Below, in pieces: positions 10,834 through 23,830 of a DNA stretch of 64,000 nt. The number at the start of each line of letters is the position of its first letter. The first letter of the stretch is position 1. Below the pieces are notes generated by a model. The model made no database searches and was not told the origin of the DNA. It saw nothing but the letters and a program-made list of their open reading frames with translations. Source of the DNA: Artocarpus heterophyllus (lineage: Eukaryota > Streptophyta > Magnoliopsida > Rosales > Moraceae); assembly GCA_025403435.1 (NCBI GenBank), contig CM046330.1, positions 12,980,239 to 13,044,238 on the forward strand, given 5' to 3'. A program made the translations under genes and the position numbers.

Positions 10834-13800
10834 TAATAGAATGTCTATTTTTATCTAAAAATATAGCAAATCTAAAAAAAAGAAAACCTAAATCCTAAAA
10901 GATAAAAAAAATCAAATGGACAACGTAATCAGTTGTTTTAATCTAATTTTTCTTTTCAAATCTACTTGTTTATTTTCTTACCATTTGATATCGCTTCAAA
11001 CCTTCACGTGTCATTCCATGTTAGATTCCGCTTAAAAATAGATATTTTATTAGCATGAAGGGTCAAAATTGTATGTTTCAAAAACATCATAGTATCTAAA
11101 CCTCTAAAAGTTAAATATCATAAGTCAAAATAAGACGGTGCAAATTTGGGGGGAAAAAACCTTCTTACTTCTACTTCTTTCATATAGTGGAATAAAAAAA
11201 AAGAAAAATGCAATTTTGTAAGGAGTTTGATGTGGCAGTGCACACGTTTGGTGTAATATCAGTGGTAAATAGGGCATCTACCATGAAATTAATGACCATA
11301 AAAGAGAGCTTGATGAGTTCGGGTTGCAACTATTCCTTTTCCTAAAAACATAAGATGTAGGTTTAATAAGGGTTCATTTCGGTTATAGGTTTAAGTGGGT
11401 TTCACTTTGAACCCATGAACTTGGTTCAAGTGGTGTTTGGATATGCATCTGGCTGAGGTTTTTTGACCTAATGTTAGGGTTGGTAATTTAGGCTGTGTTC
11501 ATATCGATCAAAATTTTCAAGTCGTGCTCGAGCCAACCCACGTGTCACCTGTTTAGTGAAAGATAACTTAGATTTGTATTGTCATAGTTAATATAAGCAA
11601 TACAAGTGTTATTTTACTTATTTAATTCACTTGCCTATACTTTATTTTTGTGAAATTGGGCTAGAAATGTTATATTTTGAATTTTATTCTAAGTAAATAT
11701 GCTAAAAATTATTCTTTTGAAAATTATTTGACTATAATTTTTAGCCAAAAAATTGATAAATCGAGTCATTTTTGAGTCAATTTATTATTAAGTTAGTCGA
11801 GTTCAAGTCCTGCCATCATGTCAAATCTAAATTACCACCATGTTTGAATCTAATCCAAAAACTTGTTCTTTAGAACTTGATGTGTTGTTGAGGTTTTTCT
11901 TTTCTTTTTTTAAATCATCCAAAAGTTTCCCTTATCAACTGCTACCTATGAAACTCTTGACACTATTTATCATCGTAGAATCATGCTACAACCTTCTTTT
12001 GAAAAACTTTGACTTTGTCCACGAGAAATTTAGGCCAAAAATCTCTCATTTGGCCCAAAAATTACTCTAATTATATATTCTCACAAAATTTTCCAAGAAT
12101 TTTGCATATTCATACTCATCATTGCTCCACCAAAGATACAATATTGTCCAAAAGAATAGAAATAAACAAAAATTCATAATAGATCAAAATTAGGATATCA
12201 TTTTATCTGTTCATTTAGTGGTTCAATTATTACAATTTGAGGACATGAAATCAAGCATACAATTTGAATTAAGAGAAAAAAAAATTGAAGGAAAAGAAGA
12301 AGAAGAAGAAGAAGAATAGAGGTATTTTATCCTGTCCAATAGCATGCACTTTATAATTATATATTGATCATTTATCTAAAAATTTGACCTTGTTATTAAA
12401 AAAAGAAGAGAGAGAGATATGATCACAATGGATTAGAGTTGGTAATATATAATGTACCAGCACTACCAAAAAAAATTCTTTTAATAAACGTCCTTTTTGA
12501 TGTTTGAGTATCTTCAATGCAATGCTAAATTAATGTGCCAATAGTAAATTTGATAGTTGAGTATTAAAAAAAAAAAAAATCTAGTACAATATTGTTTTTA
12601 AGATATTTGGCCTTAAATGTATATTTTTAAATGTTTTAAAAATCAAGTTTACAAATTTAAAATTATTTTCAAACGTTTTGAAAATATGATTTAAAGGTGA
12701 TTTTTGATAAATTAAAGATCCACATTTTGGGATGAAAATTCCCAAGTGAGACAGTGTTCGAAGTAGTTTTTAAATGCTAATCGGTATGAGATTTCCCAAT
12801 TGGTTGAGTTTTAATGCATGATGTCACAAAGTTCATGTCGTGTAGAAGGCGGCCTAAGGGGAAGTCACAAAACCTGTACGGGGCCACTTCGGTGGTGTTT
12901 TCAGGCCTTGCCAAAGAGTAAGTAATTATTTGTGATTTTTCATTAAATCATATGAGGAAATCTAGTAAGTTTTTACTTAAATGTTATTCGTGATGTCTTG
13001 TAGCTTGATGCATCTTTTGTAAACTTTCACTTTATTTTAATACTATTTTATTTTACTCTATTTAGATGTTGTCTTCAAAACTTTATAATTTTACTGAGCC
13101 TTTCGCTTACAATTTTGTATTTAGTTAATTTTAAATTTCCCCCCAAGGAGGATCGCAGTACGTCATTGAGTATAGCGTTGCTGGTTTGCTTGCGGAGCCC
13201 GAGAGTTGAATTATTAGTTTGTGTATTTCTTTCACGGCATATAATAATTCAATTATTCTCATGCACGTTGGTCTAATTTTGTTGGACCATGGTTTGGATG
13301 TCATCTTCCCTTTTGCTATTTTAGTTATGCATGCACACACTATGTGGTCCGGTTAGAACCAAAAGGTATCTTTGTAGATGTATCTTAATTTATAATGTTA
13401 TTTTAGAGGATCTTGTTTTCCCTTAACATCATTTTATTTTAATTTATCTTATTTTATTGGACCTTATTGATAATTTGAGAAAAATGGTTGAACTTTGTTT
13501 TATTAAGGGAATGTTTCGAAAATATGTGAGAAAAAAAGTCTTAATTAAAGAAGATTAAATTTAATTTTAATCAATTATTTTTAAATAAACTGTCACGTTA
13601 CCACATTGATTGGGAGTGTGACATCATAGTGCATGTTTCTTATAGTTAAATTTAATCAAAATCACATCAAAATGAAAAAAAAAAGAGTACAAAGTTTTAA
13701 AATCTAATACAGATATGACAGTTTAAAATAGAGCCTATTAATTCAAACTCTTAATTTCTTAACACTTTGGTCTACGTTCTCAAAACTTAGACAATTAGGT

Positions 13801-13918
13801 TGCCAAAATTTAATTTTTTGGACACTTAAGTTTCTATTTTGAAAATTTGAACAATAATAAAACATTACTTATATTGATATTCTAGAGATATTAGTCATGG
13901 TTGAGCTTACATTATAAC
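10834..13918. other. Gene-free AT-rich region
   Basis: No credible gene. It includes a GAA trinucleotide run near 12296-12316, several A and T homopolymers, and a segment at about 11480-11850 with CTCGAGCCAACCCACG and GTCGAGTTCAAGTCC words like those of the hAT families here, but without termini I can define. A more GC-balanced patch at about 12830-12910 is unexplained. Confidence 0.45.
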
Positions 13919-16900
13919 TGTGACGACCCGCCTTTTTGAGCAGTCACTTAATTTTTTTAAACTTCATTTTGTAAATAGTAATCTCACTTACTTAGTAAGA
14001 AAAAATAATAAAATAATTTTTTTTCTTTAAACATTCTTTAAAACATACTTACAAGCTATTGTGACTTCTGTCGCAAATTAAGTTGAGACCTTACTCAACA
14101 TTTAACTTTAAACTCTTTTCAAATCATTTCTTAAAATTCATTAAGAAACATTTACTAAATCGTTGATTAAAACTTAACTTTATAAGAAAATAAAATATTT
14201 CATAAATATATCGTAAAACTTTAAAAACATTTATTAAAACTGTGATTTTCTTAATACTTTGAAAACACTATATTACATAGTGAAAAACATTTTTTTTGTC
14301 TAGCAGAAGCAAACTGTGGTGGGATCCATACCCAAATCCTCGCATCTATCCTCTACAGCACCCAGCTCTTCTAACAAGTCCTACTGGTCACCCATAAAAC
14401 TACCTACAGCATGAAGAAACTTTTTATGAGCTTTTGCTTAGTAAGTTCAAACATAAACTCACAAATCATTTAAACATGCTTTAAAAAAAAAACTTTTCTC
14501 ATAAAAACCTTTCTCTTAAAATGTTTTTCATAAACGTTTTGCATAAACATTTCAGAAAACGTTTTTTTTTCATAAACATTTTCCATAAAACATTTGTAAA
14601 ACGTTTTGCATAAACATTTTTTGTAAAACATTTCTTGAATATTTTTCTTAAAACGTCGTTCATAAACCTTTTCTTAAAAACATGAAAATGTTTTTCATAA
14701 ACATTTATCGTAAAACATTTCTCAGAATGTTTTCCATAAACATTTAACGTAAATACTTTATAATAAGGAATACAAGCAAATTCGTAATGCATGATTCCAA
14801 TTATGCTCAATTATGAACTTCAATTATGAGCATTTTATGAACGTTCTATAAACTTAAGCATTCCTTTCTTTCTTAACATTTATCCTTGTTCCTTAACTTT
14901 CCTTATCTTACTTTAGTGTTTGTACCAACATCATTAATCATGAGATCATAAACATGATGCTTCCCTTTTGGAAGACTTGAGACCATCGAACATCGATGTC
15001 ATGTACTTCACATCTAGGAGGTTAAACTTTAACTTTATTTTCATTATCTCGCAATAATGAGGCTGGTACGACACTTTTTTTTTATCTTTACGTTACCTTC
15101 TTATTAAATTTAGTGAGCATATCAAATGCAATCACATCATATGCAAACACACTTGCAAATCATAGCTTATGCTGTAAAATCTATTACATAACAAATGCAA
15201 CATAAAACGCAAACATATTTTGCAAATCATAACTTGTACTCTGAACTTATTGCATAACAAATGCGACAAAAAACTTATAACTTATATTGTAAAAAATTTA
15301 TACATTTAAAAAAAAATGCAAACATACTTTAAATACATTGAAAATCATAACTTGAACTTTTAAAAACATTATGCATATCAATATGCAAATAGACTTTAAA
15401 CATTACAGTTGCAAATTCATTACAAATCTTCTTTTGAACTTTAAAACTTTTTGCATAATAAATGTATACATACTTTAAAAGAAACTTGTATAATAATTGC
15501 AAACTCATTTACAAAAGTATACATAAATATTTAAAAATTATTTACTTCATGTTGTAGATGAGATTTGAAACTTACTTGAACTACACTCTAGCGTTCTCTA
15601 TTCCGTTCATTTTCTTTTCGTTAGTCGGCCTCTGTGTCCTGGACTACACTATAGCGTTCTCTATTCTGTTCCTTTTCCTTTCGTTAGTCGGCCTCTATGT
15701 CCTGATCAAACAACAACTGACTCATCAATTAACTTTCTTTTATCAATATACTCGATTGATAACAAAAATGTAAACATTAAACATTCATTTCCTCTTAACT
15801 TAACTTGGTACCCTATCGGTTTACCTTTCTCTTTACTTTATACCCTGTTAATTTTGACTTCATAACCCACTAAGTTACCATACTTTTTACTTAACCTTAT
15901 ACACCATCGATTTACCTTTCCTTCACTTAGCTTTGTAACCCACTAGGGTTACTTTTTCTTTCAATTATATGACCCACTGGGTTACGATTTCTTTCTTTAT
16001 TTTGACTTTGTAACCTACCGGATTACCTTTGTTTTACTAAAACATTCTTTATTAAATTTCTCATCTCATGTGACGGTTTCATTACCTAACGTATTACGAA
16101 ATATTTTTCATCTAAGAACGTTATGCTAAATCGGAGTGTTCGACTCCGTTCTAGCTGTTTCCTCAAAAATGACGATTTTACCCCTAATGGGTTTTTCGTC
16201 CATTTCGTAACTTTATAAAATTTACTGCTTAACTTTGTTGTTTCATTACCTACATATTACTAAAAAATTCTCACTAAGGAACATTTCCCGACATCGGGTG
16301 TTTCGGGTCCATTTTAGCCCTTTTTTCTTTTTTCTTTTTTTCATAAAATGACCATTTTGTCCTTAATCTCTTTTTCCTTTAACTAAACTTTAATTTCTTA
16401 AAAACTTAGCATCTATAATACTTACTGCCTATAGCAGTGTAGGAAATCAACGTTCCCTAGCGAAAATCCAGTTTTCACACAATTTTATGGTTTGGGCCCG
16501 AAATACAAAAATATTTACATTTTTGCCCCTGTAACAAAAAATGACTATTTTATACCAAAACGATTAGTTTTTCACAATGAATAAAACTTACAAAAGCACT
16601 ATGGTTGAATTCCAAACATTTCATAATGTTTTCATTTCTTGAAATTTTGTGCCCAAAATTTCATAAAATTCATAACTTCTAAACCAGACATAATTTTGGA
16701 AACTGTCCATGCTACTCTAACAGTTTCGATGAGTTCTACAACTTTTGTATTGTAACTTTTTTAAAATTCCAATGTTTAGGGAGACCTTTTGGCTTATTTT
16801 TAAATATGTCGAGAATTCTTTTTTCTTTGCAATTTAGTCCATTTTGGAATTTCACCAAAACCCTTACTTTCTTCTTTCCATCATCATCACCATCAACATA

Positions 16901-18068
16901 TAACATAAAATAACCATGCCATAATGTCCATTTATATGCCATAGACCAAAATCATTTCATCAAACACTTGGCATGCTAAAACATAAACTTTTGCTTAATT
17001 TCAAAGATTAAGATTTTAGAATTCTTACCAAGAATTCCTCCAATCTTTCAATCCTATAATTATGCAATTAAACTTACTTAGATTCCTTTTTCATAAACCA
17101 TGACAAAATTCCATTAAAACCCATCCATAACTTTGAAAAAAAATGACTAAAACCCTTAGAAAAAGTTTAGAAATTTACCTCCAAAGTGGCAAAACTTTGC
17201 ACTAAAACATTAGGGCTTGCCTTAAGCTTGATTTGGAGGCTTGAATTTCACCAAAACTTGAGGAAGAAAGTGATCATGGAGGGGACGGTTTCTTGGGAGG
17301 AAAAAATGGATTATTTTTTTTTTCTTTCTTTCTTCCCTTTCTTTCCTTCTTTTCACGTTTTTCTCTTCTTTTTTCTTCCCCACCGTGGAGACCAAATTTG
17401 GTCTTTGATATCATTAAAAATTAAACTTTCTTTTTCTTTTTCTTTTTTAAATAAAAGGTGATGAGTCACCTAGTAATCAATTAGGTTCATTTGGGTGGCC
17501 AAATGTGATTGGACCATATTTCATGGCATGGTGGCCCAATCAAGATCCATTGAGTGTCCATTAAACTTTTTACGCTGTCCAAGTTTATACTGATAATATT
17601 TTTCCTATACTACCGGTATTCTTTTTCATACAGTTAATGAGGTCCCATAACCTCCAATACTTATCCACATCTATCACATAATGTAATTCCAATATTATCC
17701 CACTTTTTATTGTCCAAATTTATACTGACAATATTTTTCTTATACTATCGGTATATTTTCTATACTGCTACAACATTTCTTATTCATCCTTATTCTCCAA
17801 ACAGTATTATTGCTATACTGCTTCAACTTAAACAGTCCAATTTATGTACTGCTTAACCTTAAATAGTATAATTCTTACACTGTATTCTTTTACAGTGTAA
17901 TTTTTATATTGCATAACTTTATCAGTGTACTTTCATACATTGTATTATTTTAATACTGTATAATTTTTCATATTATTATACAGTATGTTCTCTTTAAACT
18001 GTATTTTCATCTTACATAATCTTTAACTTATTGCATTTTTAATGTATTGAAAATGCTCGGGTGTTACA
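13919..18068 (-). mobile_element. Long solo LTR (Ty3/gypsy type), copy B
   Basis: Starts TGTGACGACCCGCC and ends CTCGGGTGTTACA; reversed, this is the usual plant LTR form TGTAACACCCGAG...GGGTCGTCACA, so the element reads on the minus strand. Flanks are ATAAC (13914-13918) and TTAAC (18069-18073), a probable 5-bp target duplication with one change. The 4150-bp body matches the 44341-48381 copy over roughly its first 2.3 kb and last few hundred bases. It contains degenerate CATAAACATTTT repeats (about 14500-14760), a motif like the AGCGAAAGCTCA box common in gypsy LTRs (14425-14445), and a 63-bp tandem duplication (15580-15705) that the other copy has only once. No gag or pol is present. A 4-kb LTR is long but known in plants; a non-autonomous element is the alternative. 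Confidence 0.75.
15580..15705. repeat. 63-bp tandem duplication inside LTR copy B
   Basis: Two head-to-tail units beginning ACTACACTCTAGCG (15580) and ACTACACTATAGCG (15643), each ending near GGCCTCTRTGTCCTG, with a few substitutions. The homologous site of copy A (about 46287-46350) has one unit, so the duplication arose after the copies separated or was lost in one. Confidence 0.85.
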
Positions 18069-18224
18069 TTAACACGTTGATTCTAATGAGATTTTGATGT
18101 ATGAATTTAGATACTAATGAAGTTTTTTAATGTAAAAATAGTAAGAAAGTTAATTATACTCGATGCAAAATTAATTTTATTTTACTCCATTTTGGTGAAC
18201 TTTTAGTCAAAAAATAATAAAGTG

Positions 18225-18380
18225 TTTGGGAGAAGTGTTAGAACCACAGCATTTGAACTAAACACTGTAGCATGTAATAACTTTGCAGTGTAGCATACTT
18301 TTGTTTTGTACTGTAGTGTATGCAAGCTTTTACACAATTTGTGGTTTGAATCACAAAGCTTGAACCACTCTCACAAACAT
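18225..18380. mobile_element. MITE-like repeat of the 'CTCTCACATG' family
   Basis: Contains the family's hallmark ACTGTAGCATGTAATAAC and GTGTAGCATAC words and ends in CACTCTCACAAACATA facing AAGTGTTTGGGAGAAG at the start, giving loose terminal inverted repeats. Related copies occur at 18481-18764, 19757-20095, 31135-31305 and 32985-33165. Boundaries are approximate. Confidence 0.45.
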
Positions 18381-18480
18381 ACTAAGTTTTTGGGATAATC
18401 AAAGTGTCCCCGAGGAGCATGAAAATGAAAGTTTGAGGACATTATTATCCAAAACTTCAAACTGATGATTAAAGTGTCCA

Positions 18481-18764
18481 GAAAATATGAGTTTGGAGAC
18501 TGAAAAAGTGTTTGATAAATTTAGTTCTAACTAAAATTTTTAATTGCTACAGTATAAAACTATCACATATTACTGTGATCAGAAAAAGTAAGTTATAATA
18601 TAAAATTCTTACATGTGATTAAGAAAATATAAGTTTGGAGACTGAAAAAGTGTTTGATAAATTTAGTTCTAAATAAAATTTTTCATTGCTACAGTGTAAA
18701 ACTCTCACATGTTACTGTGATAAAAAAAGTAAGCTACAATATAAAATTCTTACATGTTATAGTT
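18481..18764. repeat. Tandem pair of 142-bp MITE-like units
   Basis: Two adjacent units (18481-18622 and 18623-18764) begin GAAAATATRAGTTTGGAGAC and share AAGTGTTTGATAAATTTAGT, then GCTACAGTRTAAAACT and TAATATAAAATTCTTACATG, with scattered substitutions. The unit belongs to the same MITE family as its neighbours, so this looks like local duplication of a transposon remnant. Confidence 0.75.
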
Positions 18765-19153
18765 TTCAGTTTAAAAGTTGCAATTCTAACTACACTTCTC
18801 AAACTATAGATGAGATATCTAATTTATTAAAATGAAGATTTGAGTCTAATAGTGTGTTTGACTACTTCAGTTCAAAACAAAATTTTTAGTTGTTATAATA
18901 TAAAGCTTTTATAATATAAAAAAAAAAAAGAGAAGAAGATGTAATGTAAAGTTTGTAAATGCTATTAGTTCATACAACCCTTCCCCAACACACTATAAAA
19001 AATTAAAAGTCAAGAAAATTGGCAAAATGGATGGAGAAAGACCTTTTTCAGCAGACACACAAATGACACAGGAAGAGACCATCTTGATCTGATATTGGTC
19101 AAAGCAGTACTTGATCATTAACATGTCCATGGAAGGAAAAAGACCAAAATGTC

Positions 19154-19600
19154 TATAAATAGAAATGTGTCAGTTAAGGATTTGGCGTCTAGCGTCTGAC
19201 AATGAAACCAAACAGAAGATTCACACTTATTAATGAAAAGAACAAAGCATTTTAGTGTAAAGTTTCCCCCATACGTTATCGCTTGGCAGAATCCTTAGGA
19301 TCTGAACACATTGTTCGGCCTTTGATAAGTTTTAAAGACTTCAACAGAACTACCGTACTAGGGATTCTCCCACCGATCCAGTTTTGTTTTCTGATTGAAA
19401 AACTCTCTTTGTCTCGCTCGAGCCGCAGCCCGCTTCTCTCATAGAGGTGGGCCCCACCGGATGGGTCTCACGGGTCCCATGGTGGGACCCACCCAATGGG
19501 GCCACCTTCGTGAGAGACAGATAGCAATGCTCTTTCTGATTATGTCATTAATTACTACGAAGTTTTCCCCTGCATTTTCTTCATAAGCTGGCGACTTTGC
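19154..19600 (+). other. TATA box followed by GC-rich palindromes, possible non-coding transcription unit
   Basis: TATAAATA lies at 19154-19161. Downstream the sequence is less AT-rich than its surroundings and has two strong dyads: GGTGGGCCCCACC (19446-19458) and GGGTCCCATGGTGGGACCC (19472-19490, an 8-bp perfect stem with a 3-base loop). No convincing ORF is present. It could be a promoter with a structured non-coding RNA or simply a repeat remnant. Confidence 0.25.
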
Positions 19601-19756
19601 TAACAAGTAACAACTTCGTAGCTATGTATTTTCTGTATATTCCCACCTCGAGCGTAATATGGAAAAATATATGTTCTATGTAATTATTTTTGTCTTGTCT
19701 TATCTTTTATTTGTGTTAAAATGAAATATATATATATATATATTTAGTTTTTCTTA

Positions 19757-20095
19757 TAAGGTGTTTGAGAAACTAGTTTAAACTGAAAAAATTAGTTTAA
19801 AAGCTGTAATATGTGATAGCTTTGCGTCTATTTTTTTTGTTTTACATTGTAACATATAATGCTTTACACTGTTATTGATTCGAACTAATTAGCTTGATTT
19901 TTGGTTTGCTAAATGGAAGATCAGTTTTTTTTTACGCATTATATAGATTTTGTTTGAGAAATAAGTTGGAACTAAAAAGTTTCAACTGCTACAGTGTAAA
20001 ACTCTCACATGTTGGAGTGAAAAGCAAAATTTGCTACAATATAAAACTCTCAGTGTTTAAGTTCTAACTTGCTTCCTAAACACTCTAATAACCAC
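19757..20095. mobile_element. Two adjacent MITE-like elements of the 'CTCTCACATG' family
   Basis: The first (about 19757-19912) starts AGGTGTTTGAGAAACTAG; the second (about 19950-20095) starts TTTGTTTGAGAAATAAG and ends TTCCTAAACACTCT, so termini are roughly inverted. The second contains GCTACAGTGTAAAACTCTC followed by a mirrored CTACAATATAAAACTCTC. No coding capacity. Confidence 0.5.
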
Positions 20096-21344
20096 TTGTC
20101 TACCTAGTTTCTGATTTTGGTTTATTGTGTGTAAACTTTTCAAGGGCTTTTGGGTAGTATTCGAATGCTTTGGAAGTCATTTTCATATTTGCATTCATCT
20201 AATAGGCTGTGTTTGAAAGCAATATGGTTGTAAGTTGTTTCACTTATTTAAAGAGGTCAATGCACACCTGTTCTTCATATGTGAATGTTAGGCAGAGGTG
20301 TTCACGAATTAGGTTATATGAATTAAAAAAATTTACAAAAATTTTAATTAATATATATAGTTCACAAATTTTACAGATTAAGAAATATTTAATTCGCTAT
20401 TCAATCTATAATTTTTGAATTAAAAAAATCTCGATCTGTGTCCATTCTATGAATCCCCTAATTCAATCCAAATCATCGGATTGAATTTGAATACAGATCG
20501 ACAAATTCAATGACCAATTTGGTGTGAGCTAACCAACTTGCTTTAGGCCTAATGATTTTAAGAAGATTCCTACTGAATTGTAGATAGGTCTTAATTTTCA
20601 ATCCTCATATTTGTCTCATAAAACTTTTGTTTTGTATATATTTTTTATTTTAATATGATTTCAACTAAATCTAACAGTTAAAAACGTGCACTATATGAGA
20701 TCTTGCTTTTAAAGGACAAAAAGGCCTTACTGCTTGGCTATAAACAAGGGGAAAAAAAAGGGTCGAACTAACTTGGACCAAGAAACATTAATTTTAGGCC
20801 CAATATTAATTTGCCCAAAGAACTAAGTTCTGGAATGTGGTATGCCGCAAGCGGATTTCGGCCCACCACTTTCCCACTTGGATTGCAAGTGTCTGATACA
20901 TAAAGAACAGTGGTTCAATGCCAGTTTTCCCCACCCCCCGTCTGCACTCCAATTTTAGCAGTGTCGTTTACAAGTAGTGTTCTGTTTGTTCCTCTTCTTC
21001 TTCTTATTCTTCTTTTTTTTTTTTTTTAAGGGAAGTAGTGTTCTGATTTTGAGGTGGGCTGTTGTGTTTATCATCACTTTGGAAGATTTAGATGAATAGA
21101 AAATTGGACCAAAATTTTCTTAAAAATAAAAAATAAAAATTGGACCAAAATACATGGGCAAAGAGAAGGCACAAACCATTGACCAAAAAATAGTAATAAT
21201 AATAATAATAATATATTTGTTATAACGAAATTCTTTTATCCGCGGAGCACAAAGATTAGGGCATAGATAAATGTCAACTTAGAATTAGGAGGTTTTGAGA
21301 AGAAATGGAATTATGTAAATTTTTTCTTCACAAAATGTTGTTTT

Positions 21345-21386
<42 letters not shown>

Positions 21387-22260
21387 ATGTATATGAATGT
21401 GATTAGATCGGATACATTAAAAAAAAAAAAAGATTCGATCCATTGTTCTATTAAAACGTGTGTGCACTCAATAAAAGTTCTATTTTTTTAACTAAAAAAT
21501 ATGCAATTATTTACACTTTAATCACATACATAGTATCTCCTAATATGAATACAAATACAGAAGCGGTCACTCTTTTTTTTTATTTTATTGTTATTATTAT
21601 TTTTAAATAGGTTACAACTTACGTAAATGGTAGTATCTAGCACTTTTTAAAACTAATTGTAATAAATATAGGTTTTGAAATTTTTTGTAGTAAATTAAAC
21701 ACTTATGTTGTAAATAATTTATTTACTTTTTTATTAACGATGCAAATAATTCTTATGTAAATAAATAATAATTTATTTACCTTTTTATTTTTAGCGTAAA
21801 TGATTCTTATTTACACTATTAACTACTGTTTGGGAGATTTTTAGTCTATTCAAACAAAGGTGTACTTGATCCTAGAGAAAGATTTCTCTAGAGAGAGAAA
21901 CTATATTCATTTTGATCTCAAATTTCTCTCCCTGGAATTTTCTATAATGGCTAGAAAGACCTGTTTTATCCCGCCCTTTCTCTTATTTATAGCTACGGCA
22001 TCTATTCCTCTTTTAATTATTTGCCGTCAGATCTCTTTTTCAATTTTCAGCCCTTGGATGCAGAGTCTGACGTGGCAACTTATTTGTTCAATTTGAAGCT
22101 TCCCTTTTTGTGGCTATCAGTATTTTTTCTCCGGCTCCGACTACCCTTCATTTCTAAATAATGAAATGGTGTCGTTAGAGTGACGTAGTTTTATTTAGTA
22201 ATTAATTTATTCCCCACATTCTTTGAGGAGAGGGAAACAAGATTTCCTTTGATGTTACGA
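20096..22260. other. Gene-free region with microsatellites
   Basis: AT-rich DNA. It includes a segment at 20285-20535 built on variants of TTCACGAATT and AATTCAATCCAAATC that resembles one at 63268-63800 and may be a non-autonomous element, an AAT run near 21187-21213, and an AT run at about 21347-21378. Open frames in it show no family similarity I recognise. Confidence 0.45.
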
Positions 22261-22372
22261 CCGTTTGTTTCGAGTATTTGAGTAGATTATTTAAATAAAG
22301 ATTTAAATTTTTATGAAAGAAAATACTGTAGCAAAATGATTCGACTCGTGATTCAAATATCTAACCAAACGG
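22261..22372. mobile_element. 112-bp MITE
   Basis: Begins CCGTTTGTTTCGAGTATTTG and ends TAACCAAACGG, so the termini are inverted repeats (CCGTTTG/CAAACGG). A second copy lies in the opposite orientation at about 25225-25324, sharing AAAGATTTAAATTTTTAT and CAAAATGATTC. No coding capacity. Confidence 0.65.
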
Positions 22373-23379
22373 GCCTAGAGTTTCTCTCTATAGATTCTCT
22401 CTAAAATTTTTTATAATAGCTTAAAAGTCCCCTTCTATCCAGCCCTTTCTCTTATTTATTGGCAACCTATTTGTTCAATCTGAAGCTGCCCTTTTTGGGG
22501 CTTTCAGTGTCCTTCTTTGGTTGAGACTATCCTACATTTCTTAATAATGAAACGGTGTAGTTGGACTTAAAACGAGATATGTTATTTCGTCTTCCATTTT
22601 ATTAGAATGACGTCGTTTTATTTAGCAATTAATTTATTCTCTACAATTATAAATATTTTCAAAACTTGTTATTGATTTTAAATATTTCAAAACTCTGTTA
22701 TAAAAGAGAGAGTGGAAGAATTCTTATCCTGGTATCGTAAAAGCCAATCACCACTTGACCCAAATCGAATAATATTATGTAAAAGTTCTTTTGTCACTAT
22801 TTCAATATAAACGCGTAATCCATTACGTTTGTATAATCATTAATAATACAAAGATGTAAACATAAATCTTTTTTTTTCTTTTTTCCCCTTTTTTTGAACA
22901 AGATGTAAAGAGTAAATTCTAAGCAATAATGAAATCACTCGTTACATCTGCATTTATACTATTTACAAATGTAGACTTGCATACTGTCATTTTACAAACA
23001 TAGTACAATGAATCTGGATTGCATTACTGGTTAATTCATTTAACACTAGTAGCATTATATTCTTAAATCAACATAATTGTCAATCAAACAAATAGGGCCT
23101 GACAATGTACTACATAAGTTGATTTTTTTGTACTTCATAATAACACAAGTTCTTTGCACCATGCCACGGTGAAGAAAACTTGAAAACAAGGAAAAGTAGG
23201 AAAATTGAAAACCCTGCATGCATTCACTGATACTGTTTTTTCTTTCTTTTTTTTTTTTTTTGAGGGGATATTTTTTCTTTTATTTTCTTTTTCTTTGTTA
23301 TTATCCAGATTTTTTTTTGCACCAATACGCAAAGAAATGATATAGATTCTCTTTAACGAAATTGATCTGTTTATACCCT
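22373..23379. other. Gene-free AT-rich DNA
   Basis: Simple AT-rich sequence with long T runs near 22868 and 23240-23262. Part of 22375-22640 (TTTCTCTCTATAGATTCTC, CTTTTTGGGGCTTTCAGTG, ACGTCGTTTTATTTAG) repeats the segment at about 21880-22210 with substitutions, so one is a diverged duplicate of the other. No gene recognised. Confidence 0.45.
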
Positions 23380-23830
23380 CTGTTTTAGGTTAATTAAAAA
23401 AACTATACATTTAGTTTTTAATATTATTAAATGTATACTTTTAGATTAGATTTAATACATAAATCTATAGCTTACTTCAATCAATAATTGATATTAACCT
23501 TTAAAATGACTAAATTATCTTTAAATAGAAGAAAAAAACTAAACCTTTCAAAAATAAGAAGAAAACAAAAATAAAAGTACACAAATACCTATTTTTGAAG
23601 GTATTATATGCTTTTTTAAGGCAAAAACCTTAGTATAAAGTTTGTTTAAGTTTTTACAGTTATCTCATTTTTTAATTTGAAGGTATTTTAGGCAATTTTT
23701 TAGGTCAAAATTAAAGATTTATTAGGAAAAGATATAAATTTTTGTATTAAATCTAATTTGAAGGTATAAATTCGATGAGATTGAAAACTAAAAGCATATT
23801 GTTTGAATAAACTCAAAATAATGAGAACAA
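23380..23830. mobile_element. Inverted-repeat MITE, copy 1
   Basis: The left part contains ACTATACATTTAGTTTTTAA and TTAGATTTAATACA; the right part carries their reverse complements (TTGAAAACTAAAAGCATATT and TGTATTAAATCTAATTT), forming an imperfect inverted repeat over about 450 bases. A diverged relative lies at about 30690-31095. No ORF. The exact ends are not certain. Confidence 0.5.

Noticed and set aside
11780..11810. GTCGAGTTCAAGTCCTGCC as a tRNA T-loop (B box)
   Set aside because: No acceptor stem, anticodon arm or A box at the right distance; it fits the repeated words of a non-autonomous element better.
14500..14760. CRISPR-like regular repeats
   Set aside because: Repeats are short, degenerate and without unique spacers of constant length, and the sequence is a plant LTR.
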